Origin: Marinoscillum sp049115815
GTDB taxonomy: Bacteria; Bacteroidota; Bacteroidia; Cytophagales; Cyclobacteriaceae
Length of the DNA stretch: 64,000 bases
Reading direction: 5' to 3'
Assembly (NCBI GenBank): GCA_049115815.1
Contig: JAGDZO010000015.1
Location: forward strand, 18,573 to 82,572
Shown: positions 17,470 to 26,298 of the stretch, in pieces
How the letters are laid out: every line of letters begins with the position of its first letter
How positions within the stretch are numbered: position 1 is the stretch's first letter
Position numbers and translations under genes: made by a program
The notes under the pieces: generated by a model
Databases searched by the model: none
Seen by the model: only the letters and a program-made list of their open reading frames with translations
What the model was told of the DNA's origin: nothing

Positions 17470-18261
17470 ATGCTAAATAAGATGCGCAAGGGCGCAATGT
17501 TCGTCTTGCAATATTTTGGTATTTATCCCGAACAGTTTGTGGAGAATCTGAAAGGAGTTGGCTGGTTTCTGAAAGATTACAGAAAACTTAAGCGAGCAGC
17601 GAAGACTCATTCATCTCAAGTAAATTTTGGAAGACCTTTTCCGATGTTAAGGGATAAAAATGACACAAGTGGAAGACTATCGGGTCATTATTTTCATCAG
17701 GATTTATTGGTGGCTCAAAAGATATTTGATAATTGTCCTAAACGTCACGTTGATATTGGATCGAGGACTGATGGTTTTGTAGCACATGTGGCATCATTTA
17801 GAGAAATAGAGGTTATAGATATCAGAGAGACGCTGGACGAAATCTCGAATATAAAATTTGTGCAAGCTGATTTTATGAGTCCGGAGAGCGGACTTAAGGA
17901 CTACACAGATTCGGTTTCTTGTCTCCATGTTATTGAGCATTTTGGTCTGGGTAGATATGGTGATCCTATTGATTTAAATGGACATTGGAAGGGTTTGGAC
18001 AATATATTCAAACTGTTGAAAAAGGGTGGGAAGTTCTATTTTTCTACTCCCATTGGTCCAGAGAAGATTCACTTCAATGCACATCGGGTATTTAACCTTC
18101 GTACACTTGTTGACTATTTTAGTAAAGCGTATTCAATAGACTCTTTCTCTTATGTAGATGATGCAGGAATACTCTTCAAGGATATAGATTTTAACCAAGG
18201 ACTAGAAGGTAATTTTGGCTGTAATTTTGGCTGTGCCATTTTTGAATTAACCAAAAAGTAA
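17470..18261 (+). CDS. DUF268 domain protein, methyltransferase-like
   Basis: A 263-residue protein matching the DUF268 family by its HVDIGSRTDGFVAH, CLHVIEHFGLGRYGDPID and FYFSTPIGPEKIHFNAHRVF segments. The first resembles a SAM-binding glycine motif and the second a post-II acidic loop, so a methyltransferase fold is likely although no activity is established. It lies directly before the second FkbM gene, both on the plus strand, with its own likely promoter in the divergent gap. DUF268 proteins often occur in O-antigen or capsule loci, in agreement with this context. Confidence 0.85.
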   Translation: MLNKMRKGAMFVLQYFGIYPEQFVENLKGVGWFLKDYRKLKRAAKTHSSQVNFGRPFPMLRDKNDTSGRLSGHYFHQDLLVAQKIFDNCPKRHVDIGSRTDGFVAHVASFREIEVIDIRETLDEISNIKFVQADFMSPESGLKDYTDSVSCLHVIEHFGLGRYGDPIDLNGHWKGLDNIFKLLKKGGKFYFSTPIGPEKIHFNAHRVFNLRTLVDYFSKAYSIDSFSYVDDAGILFKDIDFNQGLEGNFGCNFGCAIFELTKK

Positions 18262-18276
18262 ATCAAAGCTTTTTTT

Positions 18277-19035
18277 ATGATGATGTATTTAAGGAACAAC
18301 TTGTTTCCGTACGCAGATTATTTATTGAGTTCATTCAATAGAGACAAGCAGGAAGATTTGAAACGCCGTGAGTTCTATGCCTCATTTATTCCTGAGGGAT
18401 CATTGGTATTTGATATTGGCGCTAACATGGGAAATAGAGTAGGGCCTTTATTAGCTATTGGGAACAATGTGGTGGCGCTGGAGCCTCAACCAAGATGTGC
18501 CAATTACCTCAAATTAAAATATGGCAAGAAAATAAACTTGGAGCGTAAAGGCGTAGGCAGTGAAGAGGGTGTTTTGACTATGCACCTTTCAAAAGCGCAT
18601 GTGCTTTCAACTTTCTCGTCAGACTGGATTGATACACTAAAGGATAGTCCTCGTTTTGGGGACAAGCAATGGAGCCAAACCATAGAAGTGGAAATGACGA
18701 CCTTGGATTTGTTAATTGCCAAGTATGGTAAACCATATTTTATGAAAGTGGACGTGGAGGGGTTTGAGCTAGAAGTATTAAAAGGCTTAAATAGTGAAAT
18801 CCCAGTTATCAGTTTGGAATATGCAGTGCCAGAAGCTATGCAAGGATTGGTGGATTGCCTGAGGAGATTAAGTGATATTTACCATTCACCTGAGTTTAAT
18901 TATTCGGTGGGCGAATCAATGAATTGGGCTAAAGATAAGTGGGTAAGTTATGAAGACATGGTGTCGCATATCTCCACAGAAGAGTTCAAAAACACCCTTT
19001 TCGGTGATGTCTATGTTAGGTCCAGACCTTCTTGA
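18277..19035 (+). CDS. FkbM-family methyltransferase (second copy)
   Basis: A 252-residue enzyme with VFDIGANMGNRVGPL as SAM motif I, ALEPQPRC at motif II and FMKVDVEGFELEVLKGL, the FkbM hallmark. It is only distantly similar to the copy at 15783, so it probably methylates a different position rather than being a recent duplicate. Three consecutive ATG codons open the gene, and I took the first. Its last 20 bases overlap the convergent flippase gene. Confidence 0.9.
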   Translation: MMMYLRNNLFPYADYLLSSFNRDKQEDLKRREFYASFIPEGSLVFDIGANMGNRVGPLLAIGNNVVALEPQPRCANYLKLKYGKKINLERKGVGSEEGVLTMHLSKAHVLSTFSSDWIDTLKDSPRFGDKQWSQTIEVEMTTLDLLIAKYGKPYFMKVDVEGFELEVLKGLNSEIPVISLEYAVPEAMQGLVDCLRRLSDIYHSPEFNYSVGESMNWAKDKWVSYEDMVSHISTEEFKNTLFGDVYVRSRPS

Positions 19036-20509
19036 TCTTCTGCAGAATTAAATCTATTATAGCATTTACTTCCAAGGAAACATTAAGTAGATAAACTAAA
19101 AACCCAAAGACTAAAGTAGTCAGGACACTCCTTAATGCAATATTCCAGATTGGGTGAAAATTAAGGGGCAAATAATTGAATCCTAAGAACAGAAGGCCTA
19201 GCAGGATAATTAGGAGCCAATGTTTTTTTACAAATGGTAATATTCTGAGTTCACGATAGATAATCCCTAACCGTAAAATTTGACTCACTATCGTCGTACA
19301 TAGGAATGCCACACCTACACCTGCAATTCCCAAATGAGGAATCAAAATCAAATTCATTGAGATCATGACCAAAGATCCAAAAAGCATTATATAGATACTT
19401 TTTATGTAGAATCCAGAATAGCTAATAACTTCTGAGGCAATCCCAAAAAACATATTCAAAATTCTTGAGAGGCAGAATAGTATAATTAGGACTTTGCCAG
19501 CTGCGAATTCATTTCCCCTCGGAATAATTAAAAATAGGTCGTCTAAATTGGTAATGATCCCGATGGCTAGTAGGCCACCAATTACTCCAAGGTTTATTGA
19601 AGCCTTTTGATAATTTGCTTTAATAGATAGAGCGTTTTGATCCTTAAAATCCTGAGAAATGATAGGTGATATAATTTGAGTAACCACTCTTTTTGGCATT
19701 TCAATAATGGTGGCAATAAATGCGGCCATAGTTAGTATACCATTTTGATTGAGCCCCAGCAAAGAAGATGTCATGGCATAACTCACGTTATTCAAGATGG
19801 AGGCACCTACAGTCATAGAAAGTGTGTAGATACCAAATCTCAATAGCAAATGAAATTGCTCCTTCGGGATTGCTTTAAAATTGAAATCCAGTTTGATTTT
19901 GTACTTTAGAAACGCATATACCAGCAAAAGGAAAAGTGCGCCGGCATAGTTGAGAGCCAGCAATTTTATTAACCAATCAAATGTGATCACGCTTAGGCCA
20001 AAAGCTACTATTAAACTTAAGCTTACAACTCTCAGGAGAATCTCTTGAATGAAATTTTGAAATATGACATTGCCTTGTGTCCAGAGAAATGAATGGAAAT
20101 AATCGAAAAAACTTTGGGCAATAAAAATGAATAGTGTGATGTTTAAGTACTGGATATAACGCGGTGAATTTTCCACAAAAAGGGTACTTAGCCAATCCTT
20201 GCTAAATGCGACAATAAAAGTAGCGAGGAAACAGAATGCACCTATCAAAACCAAATTCATGGTAATGATTTGGTTTCTTAGTTTAATATCATTTTTGAAA
20301 TTGGGGTAATATTTGATGAATGACCCATTAAGCCCTAATAGGGCTACTGGCACAATCATCAGCGCATTAGATTGGATCAAGCGGATCAAGCCGATCTCTT
20401 CCACATCCAGAAATGCAGGCATCACTAGGAGGGTGGAAATAAAACCTATCGCAACACCACCATAGGTTATCAACGTCCCCCAAAAACTTTGTCTAATGAC
20501 TATTCCCAT
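19016..20509 (-). CDS. polysaccharide flippase (Wzx/MATE-like oligosaccharide exporter)
   Basis: A 497-residue polytopic membrane protein with 12 to 14 hydrophobic segments spread over the whole length and short charged loops, the form of Wzx-type lipid-linked oligosaccharide flippases. It should move the undecaprenyl-linked glycan across the inner membrane. It is the only exporter in the locus; I see no Wzy-type polymerase or Wza/Wzc export proteins here. Its 3' end overlaps the FkbM gene by 20 bases in convergent orientation. Confidence 0.88.
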   Translation of the reverse strand: MGIVIRQSFWGTLITYGGVAIGFISTLLVMPAFLDVEEIGLIRLIQSNALMIVPVALLGLNGSFIKYYPNFKNDIKLRNQIITMNLVLIGAFCFLATFIVAFSKDWLSTLFVENSPRYIQYLNITLFIFIAQSFFDYFHSFLWTQGNVIFQNFIQEILLRVVSLSLIVAFGLSVITFDWLIKLLALNYAGALFLLLVYAFLKYKIKLDFNFKAIPKEQFHLLLRFGIYTLSMTVGASILNNVSYAMTSSLLGLNQNGILTMAAFIATIIEMPKRVVTQIISPIISQDFKDQNALSIKANYQKASINLGVIGGLLAIGIITNLDDLFLIIPRGNEFAAGKVLIILFCLSRILNMFFGIASEVISYSGFYIKSIYIMLFGSLVMISMNLILIPHLGIAGVGVAFLCTTIVSQILRLGIIYRELRILPFVKKHWLLIILLGLLFLGFNYLPLNFHPIWNIALRSVLTTLVFGFLVYLLNVSLEVNAIIDLILQKIKKVWT

Positions 20510-20550
20510 GATTTCGGATAAAGCGTGAAGTTATGAAGGTTTCAAGTTTC

Positions 20551-21303
20551 TCAACCAAAAAACCATAGCTTAATAGCCATTCCAAATACGGTAATCAAGA
20601 GGATTATCCTGATCCACTTGTCGTCTTTGCCTACAGACCAGCGACTCGCTAGCCAACCTCCAGCAGCATTGCCTGCCGCCAATGTGAGTCCATAGTCCCA
20701 GCGTATTTGGTCTTCCCACCAGAAGATGACTAAGGCGACTAAAGTGTAGCAAGCCACCACAAATAATTTGATGGCATTAGTCTTAGCCATATCAAAACCA
20801 TGAATTCCCGTTAAGGTAGCAATGATCAAAAAGCCTACTCCGGCCTGGATAAAGCCACCGTAAAGTCCAACCAAGAAAAACATGGAAATGGAGAAGACCT
20901 TACTCTTTGTAGTGAGGATTTCAATAGCTCCCTTTTTGGTGAGATATGGCTTGAGGACTGTCAGTATCATGACGACCACCATCACTACTGCGAGTATTCT
21001 ATTGAATAGTTCTCCACGAATATCTACAGCTAGATACGCACCAATAACACATCCAATTACTGCTGTGATGCTTGCATATCCAGCGTAAGGAAACACAAAA
21101 ACTCCTTTACTTTTAAAACCACCTACAGATACGAGCGCCTGCAGAAAAATGCCAATCCTATTCGTCCCATTGGCTACACTCGAAGGGAGCCCCATAAAGA
21201 TGAGCAGTGGCAATGTGATCAAGGATCCTCCGCCGGCCAAAGTGTTGATGACTCCTGTGACTAACCCTACGCCAATCAGTATCAGCGCTTCTACAAATGT
21301 CAT
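20551..21303 (-). CDS. TauE/SafE-family membrane transporter
   Basis: A 250-residue protein with about eight hydrophobic segments in two related halves. The GVINTLAGGGSLITLPLLIFMG segment near the N-terminus and the later GGFIQAGVGFL repeat are the signature of TauE/SafE proteins, which transport sulfite, sulfoacetate or other small anions. It overlaps folK by 4 bases. The substrate cannot be told from sequence. Confidence 0.92.
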   Translation of the reverse strand: MTFVEALILIGVGLVTGVINTLAGGGSLITLPLLIFMGLPSSVANGTNRIGIFLQALVSVGGFKSKGVFVFPYAGYASITAVIGCVIGAYLAVDIRGELFNRILAVVMVVVMILTVLKPYLTKKGAIEILTTKSKVFSISMFFLVGLYGGFIQAGVGFLIIATLTGIHGFDMAKTNAIKLFVVACYTLVALVIFWWEDQIRWDYGLTLAAGNAAGGWLASRWSVGKDDKWIRIILLITVFGMAIKLWFFG

Positions 21304-21797
21304 AGGTCTAATTCCAATTCAGTACTGGTGCACTCAAGGTCATCAGGACATATATCAAGAAGCTCAGTTTGGGTACTACCGAGAATAGGGTGAACCTCAT
21401 TAGGTCCACATTCGGCTAGCGGCATGAGTGTAAATTTCCGCATGGGGATTCCCGGATGTGGAATCGTCAGGTTTTCTGATTCCAAAACCACATTTTCATA
21501 ATATAGTATGTCAATGTCTATGATTCTCTCGCCCCATTTTTTAAAACGCTTTCTACCCATCTGTTCTTCAGCGGCTAGGCACACTTCGAGCAATTTTTCA
21601 GGATCCAAAACGGTATCTATCCGCAAAACTATATTGAGAAAATGACCTTGGTCAGGTTCCCCCCAAGGAGCCGACTCATAGATAGCCGAGTAATCTATTA
21701 TGGTTAATGTACTAGCCTCAAGTAGCTCTTTCGCCCGATTGAGATTTGCCAGACGGTCACCTATATTGGTGCCTAAAAGTAGAAATATTCCCTTCAT
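21300..21797 (-). CDS. folK: 2-amino-4-hydroxy-6-hydroxymethyldihydropteridine diphosphokinase
   Basis: HPPK transfers pyrophosphate from ATP to 6-hydroxymethyl-dihydropterin in folate synthesis. The protein of 165 residues shows LLLGTNIGDRLANL, the APWGEPDQGHFLN loop, the catalytic KKWGERIIDIDIL motif and IPHPGIPMRKFTLMPLAE. The ATG at 21797 gives the canonical N-terminus; TTG codons just upstream are not needed. No other folate gene is adjacent. It overlaps the downstream TauE/SafE gene by 4 bases and diverges from sppA. Confidence 0.95.
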   Translation of the reverse strand: MKGIFLLLGTNIGDRLANLNRAKELLEASTLTIIDYSAIYESAPWGEPDQGHFLNIVLRIDTVLDPEKLLEVCLAAEEQMGRKRFKKWGERIIDIDILYYENVVLESENLTIPHPGIPMRKFTLMPLAECGPNEVHPILGSTQTELLDICPDDLECTSTELELDL

Positions 21798-21849
21798 CAA
21801 TTCTATCAAACTATTTTACCGCATCACAGTCTTTATAGTACTGTATCCT

Positions 21850-21857
21850 TACTTTTG
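21850..21857 (+). promoter_or_regulatory. candidate -7 box for sppA
   Basis: TACTTTTG fits TAnnTTTG exactly and lies 26 bases upstream of the sppA ATG. No TTTG is found 19 bases upstream. Confidence 0.35.
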
Positions 21858-21883
21858 TAAAATAATAGCATTAAAGACATATC

Positions 21884-23623
21884 ATGGCATTTCTGCGTAA
21901 TCTATTGGCCACTATTGTTGGCCTTTTTATATTTTGTTTTCTCTTTTTCATCCTCTTAGGAGGAATAGCGGCAGCTATCGGTGGGTCTGCTGATTCCGCA
22001 CCATATGTTGCTCCAGAGTCTGTATTGCATCTTGATTTGTACGGAGCAGTCACGGAGCAGTCAATTGACGACCCTTTTCAGGAAGCATTGGGAGGCGAAG
22101 TGCCCATGAGTTTGTTGGATATGCTTAGCGCAATTGAAGAGGCTAAATATGATGACCGCATCCGTGGAATTTACCTCCAGCCGACTTTTGTGATGGCTGG
22201 TTACGCCACCCTTCAAGAATTGAGAGATGCGATTATTGATTTTAAAGCATCAGGCAAGTTTGTCCATGCCTACGGAGAATATCTGACTGAGGGAGATTAT
22301 TACTTGGCTTCCGTGGCGGATTCCATCTATTTGAATCCTGAAGGTTCGTTGGAATTCAATGGACTTTCTGCTGGTGTTACCTTTTTTAAAGGACTGTTTG
22401 ATAAACTAGATATCGAACCGGAGATATTCAGAGTAGGAGAATACAAGAGCTTTATTGAGCCATTTATTCGCACATCTATGAGTGAGGAAAATCGTAGGCA
22501 AATGAGCGAACTGATTAACTCGGTTTATGATACTTATTTGACCAATGTCTCTGAGTCTAGAAATATACCTAAGGAGGATCTGGCCAGGATTTCCAAAGAG
22601 ATGAGCGTACGATTGCCAAAGGATGCTTTGGAGTTTGGTCTAATCTCCAAGGTGGCTTATGAAGATGAAATTAAGACTTTGATTGGAGAGGAATTGGGAA
22701 GTTCCGGTAGCGATATCAGCTTTATTTCTATCAGTAAGTACGTCAAAGCCGTAAAAGGGGGGAATTATTCTTCTAACAAAGTAGCAGTGATAGTGGCCAA
22801 TGGTGACATAGTGATGGGCGAAGCTGAAGGCTCTATTGGAAGCGAGCAGTTTGCTAAGGAAATTCGACAAGCACGCGAAAGCAGATCAGTAAAGGCGATT
22901 GTGCTAAGAATTAATTCTCCAGGCGGGAGCCTCACGGCTTCAGATATTATCTGGAGAGAGATCATGCTGACCAAGGGCAAGAAACCAATCATCGCATCTA
23001 TGTCTGATGTGGCCGCATCTGGTGGATATTTTATCGCCATGCCTTGTGATACTATTCTGGCTCAGCCAAACACCATTACAGGTTCAATCGGAATTTTCGG
23101 GATGATGTTCAATTTTGGAAAATTCATGGAGAACAAACTGGGAATTACTAACGAATCTGTGTCAACGGGAGATTTCTCTGATATCATGACGGTCACAAGA
23201 TCCCTGAATCAGTACGAGCGTGACATCATACAAAAAGGTGTTGAGGCTGGGTATGAAACTTTCGTAACCAAGGCAGCAGAGGGTAGGGGTATGGAAGTTG
23301 AGGAACTGAAAAAATATGCTGGAGGTAGAGTCTGGACAGGAACTCAAGCGTTGGAAAGAGGTCTGGTGGATCAGCTTGGTTCGTTCAAAGATGCTGTTGC
23401 TCTAGCTGCTGAAAAAGCGGGAATTTCAGATGACTACAGAGTGAGCTACTATCCGAAACAGAAGCCGTTTTTGGAAAAACTCATTACAGATATAAGTGAA
23501 GCCAAAAGCCAAATTTTCGCTGATGAGTTGACTGTCATTTCACCTTATATGAATGATATTAAGTCACTCCAGAAGATGGACGGAATTCAAGCGCGACTGC
23601 CAGGAAATCTGACCATTAAATGA
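21884..23623 (+). CDS. sppA: signal peptide peptidase SppA, 67K type
   Basis: A 579-residue membrane-anchored serine protease that degrades cleaved signal peptides in the envelope. It has one N-terminal membrane helix (residues 5-32) and two ClpP-like halves, as in the long E. coli-type enzyme. The catalytic lysine is Lys188 in GEYKSFIEPF and the serine Ser379 in DVAASGGYFIA. Length and motifs are normal. It reads away from folK and toward bioB; the 67-base gap before bioB contains a good promoter, so they are separate units. Confidence 0.95.
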   Translation: MAFLRNLLATIVGLFIFCFLFFILLGGIAAAIGGSADSAPYVAPESVLHLDLYGAVTEQSIDDPFQEALGGEVPMSLLDMLSAIEEAKYDDRIRGIYLQPTFVMAGYATLQELRDAIIDFKASGKFVHAYGEYLTEGDYYLASVADSIYLNPEGSLEFNGLSAGVTFFKGLFDKLDIEPEIFRVGEYKSFIEPFIRTSMSEENRRQMSELINSVYDTYLTNVSESRNIPKEDLARISKEMSVRLPKDALEFGLISKVAYEDEIKTLIGEELGSSGSDISFISISKYVKAVKGGNYSSNKVAVIVANGDIVMGEAEGSIGSEQFAKEIRQARESRSVKAIVLRINSPGGSLTASDIIWREIMLTKGKKPIIASMSDVAASGGYFIAMPCDTILAQPNTITGSIGIFGMMFNFGKFMENKLGITNESVSTGDFSDIMTVTRSLNQYERDIIQKGVEAGYETFVTKAAEGRGMEVEELKKYAGGRVWTGTQALERGLVDQLGSFKDAVALAAEKAGISDDYRVSYYPKQKPFLEKLITDISEAKSQIFADELTVISPYMNDIKSLQKMDGIQARLPGNLTIK

Positions 23624-23631
23624 TTGTTGCC

Positions 23632-23662
23632 TTTGGCAATGTATCAAGGCTGATTATCTTTC
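23632..23662 (+). promoter_or_regulatory. bioB promoter, TTTG-N19-TATCTTTC
   Basis: TTTG at 23632-23635 is followed after exactly 19 bases by TATCTTTC at 23655-23662. This matches the Bacteroidota vegetative promoter (TTTG, 19-base spacer, TAnnTTTG) except for the last base. Transcription would begin near 23669, giving a leader of about 20 bases before the bioB ATG. Confidence 0.55.
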
Positions 23663-23690
23663 GGAAAAATTATCATAACCACATCAAAGT

Positions 23691-24671
23691 ATGAGAAACG
23701 ACTGGACTAAAGAGGAGATTAAGGAGATTTTTGATAAGCCGGTATTGGAGCTGATTTATGAAGCCGCTACTGTTCATAGAGAGCAGAATGATCCGTCTGA
23801 AGTTCAGGTATGTACCTTATTGTCCATCAAGACGGGAGGCTGTCCTGAGGATTGTTCTTATTGTCCTCAAGCGGCTAGATATCACACTGATGTGAAGGTT
23901 CATAAGCTATTGGATGTGGACTTTGTGATGCAGAAAGCCATCAAAGCCCAAGAAAGTGGTAGTACTAGATTCTGCATGGGAGCGGCATGGAGAGAAGTAA
24001 GAGACAATCGAGATTTTGATAAGGTAATTGAAATGGTCTCTGGTGTCAATTCATTGGGTATGGAGGTGTGCTGCACTCTAGGCATGCTTACTCCTGAGCA
24101 AGCTCAGAAACTAAAGGATGCAGGGTTGTATGCCTACAATCACAATCTAGATACTTCTGAAGAAAATTATGAAGAGATCATCACCACGCGAACTTATGAT
24201 GATCGATTAGATACCATAGATAATGTACGCAAAGCAGACATCAGTGTTTGTTCAGGCGGAATAATTGGCTTGGGTGAAACCAATGAAGATCGTATTGGGA
24301 TGCTGTATACGCTTGCTACAATGGAGGAACATCCAGAATCGGTACCAGTTAATGCGCTTGTGCCTGTGCCCGGAACACCACTAGAAGACCAACCAAAAGT
24401 ATCGGTGTGGGATATGGTCAGAATGATCGCTACAGCAAGAATCATCATGCCAAGAGCGATGGTCAGACTTTCCGCAGGTAGAGTACGTATGTCTGTAGAA
24501 GAACAGGCGCTTTGCTTTTTAGCTGGTGCCAATTCGATTTTCGCTGGAGATGAGTTGTTGACAACACCTAATCCTGAAGTAGATCAGGATAAAGAGATGT
24601 TCCAAACCCTCAATCTAAAACCTAGAGCATCATTCAAGGGAGCTGCAGCAGAGAAGTACGCGGTTCACTAA
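23691..24671 (+). CDS. bioB: biotin synthase
   Basis: Radical-SAM enzyme that inserts sulfur into dethiobiotin. Cys51, Cys55 and Cys58 in GCPEDCSYCPQ bind the 4Fe-4S cluster; the RFCMGAAWR cysteine, the CCTLGML cysteines and the late RLSAGR arginine match the ligands of the auxiliary 2Fe-2S cluster. The length of 326 residues is typical. No other bio gene is in the window, so the pathway is split. Its 3' end overlaps the convergent EamA transporter gene by 4 bases. Confidence 0.97.
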   Translation: MRNDWTKEEIKEIFDKPVLELIYEAATVHREQNDPSEVQVCTLLSIKTGGCPEDCSYCPQAARYHTDVKVHKLLDVDFVMQKAIKAQESGSTRFCMGAAWREVRDNRDFDKVIEMVSGVNSLGMEVCCTLGMLTPEQAQKLKDAGLYAYNHNLDTSEENYEEIITTRTYDDRLDTIDNVRKADISVCSGGIIGLGETNEDRIGMLYTLATMEEHPESVPVNALVPVPGTPLEDQPKVSVWDMVRMIATARIIMPRAMVRLSAGRVRMSVEEQALCFLAGANSIFAGDELLTTPNPEVDQDKEMFQTLNLKPRASFKGAAAEKYAVH

Positions 24672-25594
24672 TCCACAGCTTTTGATCGGTTGATATTAAT
24701 GAGTATTGCGCTAAGCAGTACTATAGCCATTCCAATGAGTTTCATCGATGTTATCTGCTCAGCGGCTAACATCCAACTCAGAAATACTGCTACCACTGGA
24801 TTGATATAGGCATAAGTGCCTACTATCGCGGAAGGCAGGTGATTGAGTAACCATGTATACGCCATGTATGCGACTATTGATCCTGCAATAGCAAGATATG
24901 TTACAGCATACCAAGCGTTTAAATCCGCATTAAACCAACGTGGATCATTGTATTCGCCCATGATCAGACTGATCAGAAAGCACGAAATTGCGCCTAGTAT
25001 TAATTGCCATCCAAGATTTTGATGCATGGTGCCTGGGGCAGGGCGGCTTCTATTATAAAGCGTACCCAATACCCAGCATATAGCTCCAAATATCACGGCG
25101 GCAGATCCTGAAATAGCTAAATACAACGATTCACCTTCCATAGGTTGGTTGAGTTTGTCCTTTAATAACAACACAATCCCAATAAAACCAATGACCAGTC
25201 CAGCAATAATGTACGGGTTAGAAAAGTAAGACTTCCAATGAGCTCTGTCTATGACTACAAACCATACTGGTATGGTCGCTACAAGTACGGAGGCATATCC
25301 AGATGCAATGTATTGCTCTGCCCATATGAGACTTCCTTGACCACCAGCTAGGACCACTAGCCCTATGATACTATTTTTGATCAATGATCTTTTTGAGGGA
25401 AAAGGTTCTCGCTTGTAAAGGCTATAACCTGCCAATAGAATTCCGGCAAGGAGGAATCTTATAGCCGCCATCAAAAAAGGAGGGAAGCCTACTAGACCCA
25501 ACACAATGACGTAATAGGTCGTCCCCCATATGATGTATATGGCCAAAAAGCACAAAACTATTGTTACTCGATGATTAAAACCTGTTCTACTCAT
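24668..25594 (-). CDS. EamA-family transporter (DMT superfamily)
   Basis: A 308-residue protein with ten predicted membrane helices in two EamA repeats; the IWGTTYYVI motif in the first helix and LLNHLPSAIVGTYAYINPVVAV in the second repeat are typical. Such proteins export amino acids, metabolites or drugs. It is the last gene of a marR-GNAT-membrane protein-EamA operon and overlaps the preceding gene by 8 bases. Export under MarR control is a reasonable inference; the substrate is unknown. Confidence 0.9.
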   Translation of the reverse strand: MSRTGFNHRVTIVLCFLAIYIIWGTTYYVIVLGLVGFPPFLMAAIRFLLAGILLAGYSLYKREPFPSKRSLIKNSIIGLVVLAGGQGSLIWAEQYIASGYASVLVATIPVWFVVIDRAHWKSYFSNPYIIAGLVIGFIGIVLLLKDKLNQPMEGESLYLAISGSAAVIFGAICWVLGTLYNRSRPAPGTMHQNLGWQLILGAISCFLISLIMGEYNDPRWFNADLNAWYAVTYLAIAGSIVAYMAYTWLLNHLPSAIVGTYAYINPVVAVFLSWMLAAEQITSMKLIGMAIVLLSAILININRSKAVD

Positions 25595-25817
25595 TGGTTA
25601 GGTTTTTCTTGTTTCTTAACAATGCCATTAGATGATAACAATTGATGCAAAGGAAAATGGCTCCTCCAATCATCAGAGGCATTTCTACCAACAGGAAGCC
25701 GTAAACGATATAGCCAACGGATGCAAAAGCGTGAAAAGCACGCAATTTGAAAATATCCTTATTGGCTATGGCAGTGATGCTTAGGGCCAATGCCAAATAC
25801 CCGATCCAGTTGGTCAT
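25587..25817 (-). CDS. small membrane protein (YgjV-like)
   Basis: A 76-residue protein with three short hydrophobic segments and a conserved-looking KLRAFHAFASVGYIVYGFLL core, similar to small YgjV-type inner-membrane proteins. I take the ATG at 25817 because it overlaps the GNAT stop as ATGA; an ATG nine codons further upstream would give a non-hydrophobic extension. Function unknown. Its end overlaps the EamA gene by 8 bases, so it is part of the MarR-controlled unit. Confidence 0.72.
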   Translation of the reverse strand: MTNWIGYLALALSITAIANKDIFKLRAFHAFASVGYIVYGFLLVEMPLMIGGAIFLCINCYHLMALLRNKKNLTNE

Positions 25818-26296
25818 AGCTTCAATTCCATTCTGATATTGCATCGTGCGTAGGGTGATCCTTCATTGAGCGGTATTACTTTGAATCCAGTCTTGATATA
25901 AAGGTTGAGCGCTGGCGGTAATTTGGTATTGGATTCTAGAACCAATCGTGTAGTACCAGACTTGCGACCAAATGCTATCACATAATCCAATAATTGTTTA
26001 CCGATTTTGTGGCCTTGGTATTCTGGAGAAACGGCCATTTTGGCTACCTCATAAGTTTCATGGTCTTCCTTAATCAGTGCAACAGTACCAACTATTTGGT
26101 CACCTAGCTGGGCAAAAAATACGTGACCACCTTGATCAATAATATACGACTTGGGCTCATCTAACATTTCCCTATCATGTGGCTCGACGGTGAAAAATTC
26201 TTCAAGCCACTTGTAGTTGAGACGAGCAAAATCTTGTGCGTATTGATCTTCGAAATCGATTATTTGCACAAGCATGGTATCGGAATGCGCATTCAT
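25814..26296 (-). CDS. GNAT-family N-acetyltransferase
   Basis: A 160-residue acetyltransferase. The acetyl-CoA loop is QGHKIGKQLLDYV, preceded by the strand YEVAKMAVSPEY and followed by the late ALNLYIKTGFKVI motif, all standard for GNAT. It follows marR with a 2-base gap and precedes the small membrane protein with an ATGA overlap. A role in modifying the compound that the MarR protein senses is plausible but not shown. Start is ATG. Confidence 0.9.
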   Translation of the reverse strand: MNAHSDTMLVQIIDFEDQYAQDFARLNYKWLEEFFTVEPHDREMLDEPKSYIIDQGGHVFFAQLGDQIVGTVALIKEDHETYEVAKMAVSPEYQGHKIGKQLLDYVIAFGRKSGTTRLVLESNTKLPPALNLYIKTGFKVIPLNEGSPYARCNIRMELKL

Positions 26297-26298
26297 AA

